Source: Pseudomonadota bacterium (GTDB taxonomy: Bacteria > Pseudomonadota > Gammaproteobacteria > Steroidobacterales > Steroidobacteraceae). From it: a stretch of DNA of 64,000 nt. Numbering within the stretch: position 1 is the first letter of the stretch; each line of letters starts with the position of its first letter. The position numbers and the translations under genes are program-made. The DNA lies in contig JAFEDS010000038.1 in NCBI GenBank assembly GCA_018241505.1, positions 62,001-126,000 of the forward strand, read 5' to 3'. Shown here piece after piece: positions 1-7,412 of this stretch. The notes beneath the pieces were generated by a model. It was not told where the DNA came from. It searched no databases and saw only the letters and a program-made list of their open reading frames with translations.

Positions 1-2
1 TC

Positions 3-428
3 GCACGCGGCCACCTAGTTGTAGCCGCCGTCGGCAACGACGGGCCCGCTGCACGTCCTTTGTATCCAGCGTCGTATCCGGGGGTTGTGGGCGTAACCGC
101 GGTTGACGCTCACCGCCGGGCGTTGTTCGAAGCGGGCCGCGGCCCGCAAGTGCGATTCGCGGCCCCGGGCGCGGACATGACGGCAGCGAAGTCGGTGCAG
201 ACTTTCGAGTTGGTGCGCGGCACATCCTTCGCAGCGCCAATTGTTGCCGGACTTCTCGCTGCGCGACTACCGACGCCTGATCCAACAGCAGCGCAGCGGG
301 CGGTCGACAGTCTCGCACGCGAGGCTGTTGATTTGGGGGCGGCAGGGCCCGACCCAGTTTATGGCGCGGGATTGGTGGGGGTTGGGTTGGCACCCGAGGC
401 GCGGTTGGCGGGGCAGCGGAGGCGATAG
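3..428 (+). CDS. Subtilisin-like (S8) serine peptidase, C-terminal part
   Basis: The open frame enters from the left edge, so the N-terminal part, with the catalytic Asp and His, lies outside the window. What remains shows the two late landmarks of family S8. One is an AAVGNDGP segment near residue 10, whose Asn is the oxyanion-hole residue. The other is GTSFAAP near residue 70, which holds the nucleophilic Ser, followed by an Ala-rich helix. The tail reads PVYGAGLVG, the usual end of an S8 domain, then a short basic end. Export is expected from the family but the signal peptide cannot be seen. The identification is firm; the substrate is unknown. Confidence 0.9.
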   Translation, partial: ARGHLVVAAVGNDGPAARPLYPASYPGVVGVTAVDAHRRALFEAGRGPQVRFAAPGADMTAAKSVQTFELVRGTSFAAPIVAGLLAARLPTPDPTAAQRAVDSLAREAVDLGAAGPDPVYGAGLVGVGLAPEARLAGQRRR

Positions 429-497
429 TCCAAAGCCTTGAACGCGTCCAAGTGCTGCGAGGCAACGCAACGGCCACAGGCGCTAGGCACTTGAATC

Positions 498-519
498 AGC
501 GGGCTGCGCCGCAGCCGCT
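498..519. repeat. REP-like imperfect palindrome
   Basis: AGCGGGCTGCG (498-508) is followed after one base by CGCAGCCGCT (510-519). The arms are reverse complements except for one missing base. Read on the other strand it starts GTGGGAGCGGCTGCGG, which resembles the GTGGGAGCGGC-type extragenic palindromes of pseudomonads and xanthomonads. It lies between the protease gene and a toxin-antitoxin remnant. Only one copy was noticed here, so its repeat status is inferred. Confidence 0.45.
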
Positions 520-541
520 CCCACTGACATGAAATTCACCG

Positions 542-760
542 GTGAAGTCGATGAGCGAGTGGCAGTCCAACAAGGGCTACAAGGGTTGGACGTGGGGGAT
601 CGTGGATGTTCCAATCGAGCGCCTCTTCGGTCCGGCGGAGAAGATCAATATCACTGTTCCAGGTCGGCTGTTGAAACAGATCGACGACTACGCCAAATCG
701 CACGGCCAGACGCGCAGCGGGTTTCTGACTAACGCGGCCGTGGAAGCGATGCGGAAGTAG
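542..760 (+). CDS. HicB-type antitoxin remnant (ribbon-helix-helix part only)
   Basis: This 72-aa frame starts at GTG 542 (ATG 551 is an alternative). From about residue 19 it matches the end of HicB antitoxins: a WGIVDVPIERLFG strand-linker, then a ribbon-helix-helix DNA-binding unit running INITVPGRLLKQIDDYA and SRSGFL-like TRSGFLTNAA. The long N-terminal RNase-H-like half of HicB, which neutralises the toxin, is missing: an in-frame stop sits at 530. No HicA toxin is recognisable on either side. It is best read as a truncated antitoxin gene. It could still make a small DNA-binding protein. Confidence 0.65.
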   Translation: MKSMSEWQSNKGYKGWTWGIVDVPIERLFGPAEKINITVPGRLLKQIDDYAKSHGQTRSGFLTNAAVEAMRK

Positions 761-913
761 TCATCATGTGGCGGGCATGACGTCGCCCGCCGCTGCCCCG
801 TCCGCATTATGGCAAGTCGCAAATTGATTGCCTCGGCGGGAAGGATTCGCGCGGGCCGGTCGTAGTTCCTCCTGAAGGTCGCGGATAGGCCGCGGCTAAC
901 GGGAGAGATACTC

Positions 914-1375
914 ATGAAAGCGAATCATCTGATGGTGAGTGCCGTAGCGGCCGCGGGTCTGATTTTCAGCGCGGGCGTCCAGGCGGGTGGATTGGCCGGT
1001 GGGTTGGGTGGCGGCGTCGGCGGCGCGCTTGGCGGCGGCTTCGCGTCCGGCATGGGCAACTTCGGCGGTGGGCTGCACGGCGGCGCCATGAATAGTGGCT
1101 TCGGCGCCGATGCGATGGGTAATGGCTCGATGAGCGCCAGCTCCAATGCGTTGGGGCGCGCAAAGCGGGAGGCCGGCAGCGCTAAGAGTGCCGCTGCGTC
1201 AGACGCCGCTCATGGGAAGGAGTCTGCAACGCGGGGTGTTACCGCCAAGTCCACCACCGCCTCCAACACAAAAACCGACAACTCAAAGCAACCAACGTCG
1301 GCCTCACCCCCGCGCCCGTCGGCGTCGGTGAAAGGTAACGCCGACCTCGATGCAACCGCGACTACCAGTCCCTGA
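914..1375 (+). CDS. Gly-rich exported protein of unknown function
   Basis: The 153-aa product begins with a clear Sec signal peptide (residues 1-25, cleavage after VQAGG or just before it). A Gly-rich stretch follows at about residues 25-75, with repeated GG and GGG units (GGLAGGLGGGVGGALGGG). The rest is a low-complexity Ala/Lys/Ser/Thr/Pro tail with no fold I recognise. GAGAGATA just before ATG 914 is a good ribosome binding site. The neighbours are also exported proteins of unknown role. A structural or surface role is possible but not shown. Confidence 0.7.
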   Translation: MKANHLMVSAVAAAGLIFSAGVQAGGLAGGLGGGVGGALGGGFASGMGNFGGGLHGGAMNSGFGADAMGNGSMSASSNALGRAKREAGSAKSAAASDAAHGKESATRGVTAKSTTASNTKTDNSKQPTSASPPRPSASVKGNADLDATATTSP

Positions 1376-1381
1376 ACAACA

Positions 1382-1409
1382 TAGCCGCCGGCAAGGACGC
1401 TGGCGGCTA
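1382..1409 (+). terminator. Hairpin downstream of the Gly-rich gene
   Basis: TAGCCGCC (1382-1389) and GGCGGCTA (1402-1409) form a perfect 8-bp stem with a 12-base loop, just past the stop codon at 1375. There is no T-run after it, so it may be an RNA-stabilising hairpin or a weak terminator. Confidence 0.4.
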
Positions 1410-1484
1410 CCCTTGGAAGCGCATGTATCCGCGCTTTGACGCTGCTACTATCCCTGGCCTGAGAGCTACAGGCTGGTTGAATCC

Positions 1485-2321
1485 ATGAACATCAAAGCGA
1501 TGATCCTGTGTGCGCTGGGTGTGTCGGCCGTTTCCACGGCCTGGGCGGATGCCGCCTCCAAGGCGGCGAAAATCGCCGAGTTGATGCACTTGACTGGAGC
1601 ACGCCAAACACTGCACGAGTTAGACGGCAAGTTTGATCAGGAAGACGCTGCCCGTGCATGGGAACGGTTCTATTCAGAGAACGTAACCGAGTCCGACCTG
1701 GATGCGATTTTGGCGTATTACCGGTCTCCAGCCGGACAAGCGGATGTGAGTGCGTCGCGGGCTGCGTTGGGGCGGGTTCAACACTACATGGTGGAAAAGC
1801 GTTCCGCCGCACAGGTGGGGCGTGGTGTTGGGTCGGCGCCCGACGCTCAGGGCGGAGGCGTAACACGTCCCGCCGTCGGTGGGACCACCGCTGGGTCGGC
1901 CGCTGGCAGTGGAACTGGCGCCGGTGCCCCGATTGTGGGCACAGTCGGTTCAGCGTCCAACCGAGCATCATCCGCCACCGCAACACCTGCGCGCCCGTGG
2001 GACACGCAACCTCGCGCTCCTGACGGCCGTATCGTTCCCAGCCCTACATCTCCCGAGGGTTGCGAAGTGGCGCCGTCGGCGGCACCAGCGGTGCACCCCG
2101 TTCCGCCAAGTGGTCGGTCGGTAGTCTGTGTGTGCACGGACGAGAAGGGCACGCTCACTCGCGACCCCGTCATTGCTGAATCGTCCGGCGACTCGAGAGT
2201 TGATTCAGGCGCGCTCAAAATGGCGCGCGTGGACTCCGGTCGTTACGTTCCACCGACACTGGCGGGCCACCCTCAAAGCGCCTGCTTTCGATTCGCCATC
2301 GACTTCCGGCACCAGCAATGA
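1485..2321 (+). CDS. Exported protein with DUF2059-like and TonB C-terminal-like domains
   Basis: The 278-aa product has a Sec signal (about residues 1-22, AWADAASK). A helical segment at about residues 25-105 matches DUF2059: it contains FYSENVTESDLDAILAYYRSPAGQ-like text, and ESDLDAILAYYRSPAG is the family hallmark. A long Gly/Ala/Pro/Thr linker follows (105-200). The last 60 residues look like a TonB C-terminal domain, with a V/VDSGALKMAR helix and a final FRFAIDFR strand. This suggests a periplasmic protein, but not a true TonB because no N-terminal membrane anchor is seen. Its stop overlaps the next start (ATGA at 2318), so the two genes are probably co-translated. Confidence 0.7.
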   Translation: MNIKAMILCALGVSAVSTAWADAASKAAKIAELMHLTGARQTLHELDGKFDQEDAARAWERFYSENVTESDLDAILAYYRSPAGQADVSASRAALGRVQHYMVEKRSAAQVGRGVGSAPDAQGGGVTRPAVGGTTAGSAAGSGTGAGAPIVGTVGSASNRASSATATPARPWDTQPRAPDGRIVPSPTSPEGCEVAPSAAPAVHPVPPSGRSVVCVCTDEKGTLTRDPVIAESSGDSRVDSGALKMARVDSGRYVPPTLAGHPQSACFRFAIDFRHQQ

Positions 2322-3850
2322 TCAGGGTGAGCTTTTCGAGCCTGTTGAGCCTGACTGCGCTCGTGATAGCAGCCACAGCGCTAGCGACAACTGCAGCGCC
2401 AGCGCCACCCAAAGCACCTGCCTCAACCGCCGCACCCTCACCAACCACAACGCCTACGCCACCCACAGCGAAGCTGCCACCCCCCACGATCTTCCCGGCC
2501 CCCGGCACCTACTCAAATACGACCTCATTGTCGTTGCGGGACGAAGTACCCGGCACGGAAATTCACTACACCTGGGACGGCACCGAGCCGACGGCAAGCT
2601 CGCCCCTCTACGACCAGCATGAAGTGCTGTTCATTGAAGGTGTGTATGACGGCGATAAGGGTTTGCGGACCGACCACACGCTGCGCGCTGTCGCGACGAA
2701 AGGAGGTATGGCTCCAAGCGAACCCGTTACCTTCTCGTACAAAATTGAGCGGCGAGATCGCACCGCTTACCTCGCGGAGGAGGTTGCGCCCGGCGTGCGC
2801 ATGATTCGCGACTCTGACAATGACAAGATGTTCCTGGTACGCGGCTCGAAGCGTTTTGCGCTGATTGACAGCGGAATGGGGCGCGGGGACCTGCGGAACT
2901 ACCTCTCCCAGTTCACCGGCGGCTTGCCTCTGGTGGTCATTTTTACCCACAGCCATGGGGATCACATTGGGCAGGCGGATCAATTCATTGCGCAGTCGAC
3001 TGAATACGTTGGCGCGGGGGATCGCGATGTCACCGCGGATTTCCTGCAGAAGCACGGCGCCACACGCGGGCAGATTGCCTCGCACCTGAAGACCGTGACC
3101 GACGGCTCCAAAGTGGACCTCGGTGACCGGGCGCTCGAGATCGTCACCATCCGGGGGCACACTCCCGGTTCAATTGTCATTCTCGACCCTGAGAGCGGCA
3201 ATCTCTTTACGGGCGACACTGTGGGCAACAACTCGAACCTGCCGCCAGATGTGTTGTGGATGCAAGGGTTGACGTATTCTCTCGATCAGTACTTTGCCGC
3301 GGTGCGGACCGGGCGCAAGCTCTTGGGGGATCGTGTCAAGCTCATCATGACCGGTCACAACGACCGGCCGCTGGTGGGCACAGCCTATCTCGACAACCTG
3401 GAAGCTGCGCTCCAGCGCGCCATGGACGAGGGCAACGAAGCGCTCATTCCGTCCTATCGCCCGCAAGGCCTGAAACAGATCGTGGTGGGCGATCGCCTGA
3501 CCGATCCCAACTGGTTTGGCATCAATGTCAACGCACAGACTTTCCTGCCCGCGCCCCGCGACCAGATAGCGAGCCTGACTCTCATAGACTTGCAGGGTGC
3601 CACTTTGACCACCCGTTTCACGTCCACGAACCATGACTACAAGGCCATTGTGAAGGGCTCAGGGCCTATTACAATCGCGGCGATGCCGGCTTCGTCCCGA
3701 GTGCAGTCTCTGACTGTCAATGACGAAACCGTGCAGGCAGGTACGCCCGTGGACATCTCATTCAAGGGTAAGCGCGATGTGGCGTTGATTACGGTGACCG
3801 CGCACGATGGCCAGACCACAGACAGCTATCGTGTGATCCTGTCACGCTGA
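2318..3850 (+). CDS. Exported metallo-beta-lactamase-fold hydrolase with N-terminal chitobiase-type domain
   Basis: The 510-aa product has a signal peptide (residues 1-25) and a Pro/Thr-rich linker. A small beta domain at about 65-145 is typical of the chitobiase/beta-hexosaminidase C-terminal family (APGTYSNTTSLSL, EIHYTWDGTEPT, SPLYD). The metallo-beta-lactamase core follows, with THSHGDH at residues 210-216 as the zinc site, GHTPGSI near 285, FTGDTVG near 300 and a late TGHND. About 120 C-terminal residues form a beta-rich region. The fold is certain, and the accessory domain points to a polysaccharide or cell-wall setting. The substrate is unknown. It is translationally coupled to the DUF2059-like gene upstream. 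Confidence 0.85.
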   Translation: MIRVSFSSLLSLTALVIAATALATTAAPAPPKAPASTAAPSPTTTPTPPTAKLPPPTIFPAPGTYSNTTSLSLRDEVPGTEIHYTWDGTEPTASSPLYDQHEVLFIEGVYDGDKGLRTDHTLRAVATKGGMAPSEPVTFSYKIERRDRTAYLAEEVAPGVRMIRDSDNDKMFLVRGSKRFALIDSGMGRGDLRNYLSQFTGGLPLVVIFTHSHGDHIGQADQFIAQSTEYVGAGDRDVTADFLQKHGATRGQIASHLKTVTDGSKVDLGDRALEIVTIRGHTPGSIVILDPESGNLFTGDTVGNNSNLPPDVLWMQGLTYSLDQYFAAVRTGRKLLGDRVKLIMTGHNDRPLVGTAYLDNLEAALQRAMDEGNEALIPSYRPQGLKQIVVGDRLTDPNWFGINVNAQTFLPAPRDQIASLTLIDLQGATLTTRFTSTNHDYKAIVKGSGPITIAAMPASSRVQSLTVNDETVQAGTPVDISFKGKRDVALITVTAHDGQTTDSYRVILSR

Positions 3851-3867
3851 GAGCACGGAGCGGACTG

Positions 3868-4449
3868 TTATTTTTCGGTCGCGACGTGCTTTGCAATCCG
3901 CTGATCAGGGATAAACCACATCGCTGCAACAGCGACATACATCACGTCCGAAATCGCCTGATGTATGAACGCCGTGCCGATGCCGATCACGTAGCCGACA
4001 ATGGACAGCTTCCCCTTGAGGTCACCGCCCAGCGCGCGGGCGAGCTTGCTGCCTGCTTCCGGGTCGCGGCAGATCACCACCACCAGGATCCGGTAGGCAA
4101 CGGCACAGGCGAGCAGCACACAGCCGTAGACCGCAGTCGGTAACGCAGCGAAGTGGTTTTCGCCCATCCAGCCCGTAGCGAACGGAATCAGCGACAGCCA
4201 GAACAGCAGGTGCAGGTTACTCCACAGGATGCCGCTGCTGACCTGGTCCACCGCATGGAACAGGTGGTGATGGTTGTTCCAGTAGATGCCCACATAAATG
4301 AAGCTCAACAGGTAGGTCAGGAAGACGGGTAGCTGCGGTTGCAGGGCCTCGAGCGTGGTGCCGTGTGGCACTTTGAGCTCGAGGACCATGATGGTAATTA
4401 GGATGGCAATGACACCATCACTGAACGCTTCCAATCGTGTTGTATTCAT
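3868..4449 (-). CDS. TMEM175-family membrane channel protein (DUF1211)
   Basis: The start was set at ATG 4449 because the product then opens with MNTTRLEAFSDGVIAI, the R-x3-FSD signature of TMEM175/DUF1211 potassium channels. The frame remains open upstream, but that extension is antisense to the next gene. The 193-aa protein shows about six hydrophobic segments, a normal size for bacterial members, and a helix with YWNNHHHLF. Bacterial TMEM175 proteins form tetrameric K+ channels. Its start shares one base with the stop of the PLDc_N gene (TGATG), so it is the last gene of a four-gene run. Confidence 0.88.
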   Translation of the reverse strand: MNTTRLEAFSDGVIAILITIMVLELKVPHGTTLEALQPQLPVFLTYLLSFIYVGIYWNNHHHLFHAVDQVSSGILWSNLHLLFWLSLIPFATGWMGENHFAALPTAVYGCVLLACAVAYRILVVVICRDPEAGSKLARALGGDLKGKLSIVGYVIGIGTAFIHQAISDVMYVAVAAMWFIPDQRIAKHVATEK

Positions 4450-4640
4450 CAGGCCCGGCCGGTACGTGGGCCGGCAATGAGCCAGATAATGAAGCCCAGC
4501 AGCGGCAGGAGAATCACCAGGACCGTCCACAGCACCTTGCGCTCGGTGGACGCGCCGCTTTGGAAGATGTTGACAATGGCCCAGATATCGGCGACCAGGA
4601 GAAGAATGCTCCACAAGCTGCTGTGGCCGTAGTAGTACAT
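4449..4640 (-). CDS. Small membrane protein with PLDc_N domain
   Basis: This 63-aa protein has two hydrophobic helices (SLWSILLLVADIWAIVNIF and VLWTVLVILLPLLGFIIWLI). They match the phospholipase-D-nuclease N-terminal module (PLDc_N), including the P-LLGFIIWL turn. Stand-alone versions are common, and their function is not established beyond membrane location. It sits 10 bases after the methyltransferase stop and overlaps the TMEM175 start by one base. Confidence 0.8.
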   Translation of the reverse strand: MYYYGHSSLWSILLLVADIWAIVNIFQSGASTERKVLWTVLVILLPLLGFIIWLIAGPRTGRA

Positions 4641-4650
4641 GAGGCTCCCC

Positions 4651-5280
4651 TTACAGTACCTTCAGTATGAAGAACTGAACTTCGATCTGTGTTCCGAAGT
4701 CCGGATGTCCAGGCAGGTAGGGGAGGTTCGTTGAAGTCTCCACGGACCGCCACAGTCCCTCTGCAGCGAGTTGCGCCAACAGCTTACCGAACTCCCGCTG
4801 CACCACCAGGTCCGTCCGGTGCGACAGGACCAGGACTCCACCAGCGCGCACGATGCGGCACAACTCCCGGAACAATCCATCTCCCGTTATGTAGGAGAGC
4901 ACCCCGACACACAGCGCCGCATCGAATGAATCGTCCGCAAACGGCAGCGGCTCCATCAGGTTGGCCCGCACGAGGGACTCATAGACCCGCTTGTTCGCGG
5001 CCGCTTCCAGGGATGGCTGCGAAATATCCGTGCCGTGCACCGTGGCGAATCCCACCCGTTTGAGCTCACCTCCAGTGAGTCCGGTGCCGCAACCTACATC
5101 GAGAACAGTCGAATTCAAACCAACGTGACGCGCAAGCAGATCCGCGGCGACCGCCGGTGCCCGATAACCCCAATCCTGCAACAGAGTGGCGTCATACGTG
5201 GGTGCCATCTCGTCATACTGTTGCATGACTGCGGCGCTGTCGGTGCTGGGCTTGCCGGCCCAGTCATACTTGTCGCGCAT
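4651..5280 (-). CDS. Class I SAM-dependent methyltransferase
   Basis: The start at ATG 5280 gives 209 aa beginning MRDKYDWAGK and places it 17 bases inside the end of the halogenase gene. Motif I is VLDVGCGTGLTGGEL (about residues 60-74). The acidic end of the second strand is HGTDIS, and motif post-II/III is FDAALCVGVLSYI and RAGGVLVLSH. The fold is the small-molecule methyltransferase type. The tight overlap with the halogenase suggests that both act on the same metabolite. That is context only; the methyl acceptor cannot be told from sequence. Confidence 0.88.
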   Translation of the reverse strand: MRDKYDWAGKPSTDSAAVMQQYDEMAPTYDATLLQDWGYRAPAVAADLLARHVGLNSTVLDVGCGTGLTGGELKRVGFATVHGTDISQPSLEAAANKRVYESLVRANLMEPLPFADDSFDAALCVGVLSYITGDGLFRELCRIVRAGGVLVLSHRTDLVVQREFGKLLAQLAAEGLWRSVETSTNLPYLPGHPDFGTQIEVQFFILKVL

Positions 5281-6769
5281 ACGCTCCCTGAATGAAATCC
5301 CAGTGCCCGGGCATCGACTCCACGGAGCGCGCGATCCCCGAGCGCAACTCCTCGAGCCTGGAGCGCACTTTTTGCGCATCGAGTCCGTCAACCAGCGGGT
5401 CGTAACGGCGCGGGATGATGTTCTGACCGATCATCACCGACAGCCAGCTCATGACGGGAAACAACTCTGCATCCTCGCGCAGGATCCGGCCGTGACTGCG
5501 AAACAGCTCGATTTTCTCCAGCAGTGAGTCGGTCAGGGGAATGGACCGGCAGTGCTCCCAGAACGCGCCGGTGCGCTCAGTCTGGGTGTAGTGCAGGAGC
5601 AGGAAGTCGCGCACCCGGTTGAATTCGGATTCGAGCACGCGGTTGTAGCGATCGATGTCCGCGGCGGCAAAATCGCGGTCCGGAAAGAACCGCAGCAACA
5701 TTGCGATACCGCGTTGGATCAGATAAATACCCGTGGCTTCGAGCGGCTCGAGAAACCCGGCGGCCAGGCCGAGGGCGACCACGTTGCGGTTCCAGGCTTT
5801 GCGCCGCCGCCCCGGGGTGAAGCGCAACGCCATGGGCTCACTGACGCGAGGCCCCTCCAAACCCGACAGCAACGTATTTTGGGCGGCTGCGTCGGAAATA
5901 AAGCTACTCCCGTACACATATCCGTTGCCGTTGCGATGTTGTAACGGAATGCGCCACTGCCAGCCTGCATCCCGCGCTGTAACCAACGTGTAAGGGTCCG
6001 GTGCGTTTTCGTGCTCGCTGTGCGCCACCAGTGCACGGTCACATGGCAGCCAGTGGGCCCAATTTTCGTAACCCGTGTGCAGCGCGTCTTCAATGAGCAG
6101 GCCACGGAACCCGCTGCAATCTATGAAGAGATCGGCCGCTACCGATTCACCACTGGCCAGGCTGACCGACTCGACACAACCGCTCTGTGAATTGAGCGCC
6201 ACTCCCCGCACGTCTCCAACAGTTCGCTGGACGCCCCGAGCTTGCGCAAACTCGCGCAGATACCTCGCGAAGCTCGACGCGTCGAAGTGCAGGGCGTACG
6301 CAATCTTGTTGAGGGGCGTGTTGGGTGCGTGCACGGGCCGGGTAAACCGGCCGCGGATCGCCGCCACGGCCTGGATCGAATAGTCTTCGGGCGCCGCCGC
6401 ATGGCCCTCGAGGAACATCTTGAGCCAATACGCCTGGAAAGGGATGGCGCCGATTCCGGGACCCGTGGGGCCGAAAGGGTGAAAGTAGAAGTGACCCGGG
6501 CGGGTCCAGTCGCGATAGCCAATGCCGAGCTTGTAGGTCGCTTGGACGTCACGGACCAGCTCATCCTCGGCAATGCCCAGTTGCCGGATGAAATCCATGA
6601 TGGGGGGAATGGTCGCTTCGCCCACACCGACCGTGCCGACCCGCGCGGACTCAATCAGCCGGATCTGAATCCCCAGCCCGGCGAGCGATTTGGCCAGGCC
6701 GGCAGCGGCCATCCAGCCGGCGGTGCCGCCACCGACAATGGCTATGTTGCGGATTCTGCGGTCGTTCAT
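5264..6769 (-). CDS. Flavin-dependent tryptophan halogenase family protein
   Basis: The start at ATG 6769 gives MNDRRIRNIAIVGGGTAG and 501 aa, a normal length. The FAD-binding GGGTAGWMAA lies at residues 13-22. Lys80 (in TYKLGIGYRDW) occupies the place of the catalytic lysine of PrnA-type halogenases. The second family motif WxWxIP is present as WQWRIP (270-275). FLEPLEATGIYLIQRG holds the conserved Glu/Thr/Ser region. These enzymes use reduced FAD, chloride or bromide and O2 to halogenate tryptophan or other electron-rich substrates. A separate flavin reductase is needed and none is seen nearby. In related bacteria such genes also often lie near TonB receptors, so the substrate may not be free tryptophan. 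Confidence 0.93.
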   Translation of the reverse strand: MNDRRIRNIAIVGGGTAGWMAAAGLAKSLAGLGIQIRLIESARVGTVGVGEATIPPIMDFIRQLGIAEDELVRDVQATYKLGIGYRDWTRPGHFYFHPFGPTGPGIGAIPFQAYWLKMFLEGHAAAPEDYSIQAVAAIRGRFTRPVHAPNTPLNKIAYALHFDASSFARYLREFAQARGVQRTVGDVRGVALNSQSGCVESVSLASGESVAADLFIDCSGFRGLLIEDALHTGYENWAHWLPCDRALVAHSEHENAPDPYTLVTARDAGWQWRIPLQHRNGNGYVYGSSFISDAAAQNTLLSGLEGPRVSEPMALRFTPGRRRKAWNRNVVALGLAAGFLEPLEATGIYLIQRGIAMLLRFFPDRDFAAADIDRYNRVLESEFNRVRDFLLLHYTQTERTGAFWEHCRSIPLTDSLLEKIELFRSHGRILREDAELFPVMSWLSVMIGQNIIPRRYDPLVDGLDAQKVRSRLEELRSGIARSVESMPGHWDFIQGAYARQV

Positions 6770-6877
6770 GGGGTGCCTCGGGCGGCACAATAACCCAATA
6801 TTACCGCCGCAGCACCCCCTCGAGCGGCGTGCCGGGACCTACAAAACTCAACGCATGGCCGATTCTGTTCTGTCAGG

Positions 6878-6897
6878 CTGTGTGCTATAACACAGCT
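6878..6897. promoter_or_regulatory. Palindromic operator candidate (Zur-like)
   Basis: GCTGTGT (6878-6884) and ACACAGC (6891-6897) are perfect inverted arms around GCTATA. The core TGTGCTATAACACA resembles the TGTTATA-TATAACA half-sites of proteobacterial Zur boxes. It lies 34 bases upstream of the start chosen for the DUF2946 gene and upstream of a ZnuD-like receptor, as a zinc-repression operator would. Assignment to Zur is an inference from motif and gene context. Confidence 0.5.
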
Positions 6898-6930
6898 TGC
6901 GACAACCGCTTTTTTTTGCCGGATATCCCA

Positions 6931-7308
6931 TTGTTGGCGTGGAAACACCGAGCACAGGGCCGCTACCTCACGGTTGCGGCGCGCCGCGCACTCCTGCTGT
7001 GCGTGGTGCTGCTGTCCGTTTCCCTCAACACGTTTGTCGCTCAGACTCACGTTGATGCCACGCAGCGGGTTGCCGCCGCGGCCCACGGTCACCCGTCCGG
7101 TCCGTCTTTTGAAAACGACACGCGCGGCGACATCTGCGTCCTGTGTCAAATTGCATCGCATGCCGCGCCCCTGGTATTTGGCAGCGCCCCGCAGCTTTCC
7201 CTCAGGCCGGCCGAAACCACTGTTCCGGTCGGTTACGGGTACCAATCCCCTCCGCTGATTCTCGCCCACCGCGGCCAGGCGCGCGCGCCGCCGCCCGCCA
7301 CGATCTGA
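6931..7308 (+). CDS. DUF2946-like small membrane/exported protein
   Basis: I chose TTG 6931, giving MLAWKHRAQGRYLT. It is followed by a basic stretch and one hydrophobic segment (ALLLCVVLLSVSLNTFVA). The longer frame from GTG 6829 would cover the palindrome at 6878-6897. The later part carries DICVLCQIASHAAP, the Cys-x2-Cys plus His pattern typical of DUF2946 proteins, with several more His residues (HGHPSG). DUF2946 genes are often found next to metal-related TonB receptors, as here. A metal-binding or periplasmic accessory role is likely but unproven. Confidence 0.7.
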   Translation: MLAWKHRAQGRYLTVAARRALLLCVVLLSVSLNTFVAQTHVDATQRVAAAAHGHPSGPSFENDTRGDICVLCQIASHAAPLVFGSAPQLSLRPAETTVPVGYGYQSPPLILAHRGQARAPPPATI

Positions 7309-7412
7309 TCCAACACATAACAGTCGGCGTGTAGCAAGCCGCTGCGCGTCCGTTACAGATCAACAGGCTGCCGCCGGACGGCTCGCCTGCGTACAGGGCT
7401 GGAAGTTCAAAA

